The notes beneath the pieces were generated by a model, which ran no database searches, had not been told where the DNA came from, and worked only from the letters and a program-made list of their open reading frames with translations. The translations under genes and the position numbers were made by a program. From the NCBI GenBank assembly GCA_945874515.1, contig CAMCHA010000126.1, positions 1 through 7,152 on the forward strand: a DNA stretch of 7,152 bases, given 5' to 3'. Shown here one piece after another: positions 5,679 through 7,152 of this stretch. This DNA is from Asaia bogorensis (GTDB lineage: Bacteria; Pseudomonadota; Alphaproteobacteria; Acetobacterales; Acetobacteraceae). Every line of letters starts with the position of its first letter. Within the stretch, counting starts at the first letter, position 1.

Positions 5679-7152
5679 CGCTGCAAGGGCCGGTATTTGA
5701 TGCGGTGCGGTTCTGTCGCATCCGCACCAAGGCGCCGGCGCTTGTCTTCTTCATAGGCTTGGAAATTGCCTTCAAACCATTCCACATGGCTATCGCCTTC
5801 AAAGGCCAGGATATGTGTGGCAAGCCGATCCAGAAAGAAGCGATCGTGGCTGATGATCACCGCGCAACCCGCGAAATCCATCAGCGCTTCTTCAAGCGAA
5901 CGCAGCGTATCCACATCCAAATCATTGGTCGGTTCGTCAAGCAGAATGACGTTATGTTCGCGCTTCAGCATCTTCGCCAAATGCACGCGATTGCGTTCAC
6001 CGCCGGAAAGCACGCCAACGCGCTTCTGCTGATCCCCACCCTTGAAGTTGAAGGCAGCGACATAGGCGCGTGACGGCACGCTCCGCTTGCCAATCGTGAT
6101 CATATCCATCCCATCCGAGATTTCTTCCCAGACGCTGCGCGTATCATTCAGGCTGTCACGGCTTTGATCCACATAGCCAAGCTGTACGCTTTCACCCACC
6201 ACCAGGCTGCCAGCATCAGGTGTCTCGCCGCCCGTGATCATCTTGAACAGTGTGGATTTACCCGCGCCATTGGGGCCAATCACGCCCACAATGCCACCCG
6301 GCGGCAGCTTGAAGGACAGATTGTCAATCAACAGCCTGTCACCAAAACCCTTGGACAGAGTCTCGGCAACAATGACGGTATTTCCCAGCCGCGGCGCCGG
6401 CGGGATGGTGATTTCGGTCGGGTCCGGCGCCTTATCCTGGCTGCGGCGCAGCAAATCCTCATAGGCCGCGATACGCGCCTTGGATTTTGCCTGCCGCGCT
6501 GCGGGTGAACGCCCGATCCATTCCTGTTCTTCGGCCAATTGCCGCTGGCGCGCGCTCTCTTCGCGTTCTTCCTGCGAAAGGCGCTTGCGCTTGGCTTCCA
6601 GATAGGCCGAGTAATTCCCCTCATAAGGAATGCCCCGGCCACGATCCACTTCCAGAATCCAGTTCGTGACATTGTCCAGGAAGTAGCGGTCATGGGTCAC
6701 GATCAGCACCGCGCCCTGATATTCGCGCAGCGTCTTTTCCAGCCAGGCAACGCTTTCCGCATCCAAATGGTTGGTCGGTTCGTCAAGCAGCAACAGATCA
6801 GGCTTTTCCAGCAGCAGGCGGCAAAGCGCGACCCGGCGCCGCTCACCGCCCGAAAGATTCGTGACAGCCATATCCGCCGGCGGGCAGCGCAGCGCATCCA
6901 GCGCAATATCCACCTGCCGGTCCACTTCCCAGCCATTCACCGCATCAATTTTTTCCTGCAATTCCGCCTGTTCGGCCAGCAGGGTGTTCATCTCCTCCTC
7001 GCTCATTTCCTCGGCGAATTTTTCGGAGATTTCATTGAAGCGAGTGAGGTTCGCGGAAAGCTCGGCAAAGGCCGCGCGCACATTCTCGCCCACTGTCATA
7101 TTGGGGTCGAGCTGCGGTTCCTGCGGCAGATAGCCAACCTTGGACCCCTCCG
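5675..7152 (-). CDS. ettA: Energy-dependent translational throttle protein EttA (ABC-F), N-terminus outside window
   Basis: An ABC-F ATPase that binds the ribosomal E site and, by analogy with E. coli EttA, gates the first elongation steps according to ATP/ADP ratio. The window shows 491 codons, open in frame from base 7150 (KVGYLPQEPQLDPN). Roughly the first 60-65 residues, including the first Walker A, are missing; the ATG at 7099 is internal. Counting from the first visible codon: signature LSGGE at 99-103, Walker B LLLLDEP at 119-125 and switch HDR about 153-155 of domain 1. A charged Arg/Lys/Glu-rich linker spans about 180-240. Domain 2 has Walker A GPNGAGKST at 292-300, signature LSGGE at 381-385, Walker B ILLDEP at 402-407, and HDR near 435. 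The arm between the first Walker A and signature (YLPQEPQLDP to GGWEVDR-like region) and the C-terminal HRIKYRPLQR tail are EttA-like rather than Uup or YheS. The GNAT gene overlaps its stop by four bases. Confidence 0.94.
   Translation of the reverse strand, partial: EGSKVGYLPQEPQLDPNMTVGENVRAAFAELSANLTRFNEISEKFAEEMSEEEMNTLLAEQAELQEKIDAVNGWEVDRQVDIALDALRCPPADMAVTNLSGGERRRVALCRLLLEKPDLLLLDEPTNHLDAESVAWLEKTLREYQGAVLIVTHDRYFLDNVTNWILEVDRGRGIPYEGNYSAYLEAKRKRLSQEEREESARQRQLAEEQEWIGRSPAARQAKSKARIAAYEDLLRRSQDKAPDPTEITIPPAPRLGNTVIVAETLSKGFGDRLLIDNLSFKLPPGGIVGVIGPNGAGKSTLFKMITGGETPDAGSLVVGESVQLGYVDQSRDSLNDTRSVWEEISDGMDMITIGKRSVPSRAYVAAFNFKGGDQQKRVGVLSGGERNRVHLAKMLKREHNVILLDEPTNDLDVDTLRSLEEALMDFAGCAVIISHDRFFLDRLATHILAFEGDSHVEWFEGNFQAYEEDKRRRLGADATEPHRIKYRPLQR

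Noticed and set aside
7097..7099. ATG at 7099 as the start of ettA
   Set aside because: The frame remains open to the window edge with EttA-like residues (KVGYLPQEPQLDPN), and the first Walker A would be missing, so the true start is outside the window.

Overview
The window is a densely packed stretch of an ordinary, GC-rich alphaproteobacterial chromosome. An Acetobacteraceae or Rhodospirillales-type organism is my best guess, from the protein flavour (AlkK-like acyl-CoA ligase, MlaA next to MlaC, EttA followed by a GNAT gene) and codon use. No 16S or other phylogenetic marker is present, so this assignment is inference. I see no transposase, integrase, phage gene, CRISPR array, tRNA or rRNA.

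Layout, left to right: (1) bases 1-606 (+) are the 3' end of an AMP-forming acyl-CoA synthetase. (2) Converging on it with a 3-base gap is a leftward block. It contains a short exported TPR protein (610-1164), overlapped by 4 bases (ATGA) with glcF, the iron-sulfur subunit of glycolate oxidase (1161-2483). Upstream of that, after a 165-base non-coding gap carrying three hairpins, is metF (2649-3581). (3) A 136-base divergent intergenic region (3582-3717) separates metF from a rightward pair, the outer-membrane lipoprotein gene mlaA (3718-4515) and mlaC (4515-5147), which overlap by one base. (4) Butting directly against the mlaC stop codon is a second leftward block. It is a GNAT acetyltransferase (5148-5678, GTG start) overlapped by 4 bases with ettA, an ABC-F translation factor (5675-7152) whose N-terminus lies outside the window.

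Functionally these are housekeeping modules: fatty acid activation, glycolate oxidation, one-carbon/methionine metabolism, outer-membrane lipid asymmetry (MlaA and MlaC), and translational control with a possible protein-acetylation partner (EttA and GNAT). Three gene pairs are tightly coupled by stop/start overlaps.

I do not find a convincing undescribed system. The points most worth checking are the coupled EttA-GNAT pair, the glcF gene separated from glcD/glcE but coupled to an exported TPR protein, a possible leaderless start for glcF, the hairpin cluster upstream of glcF, and a short repeat array between metF and mlaA.
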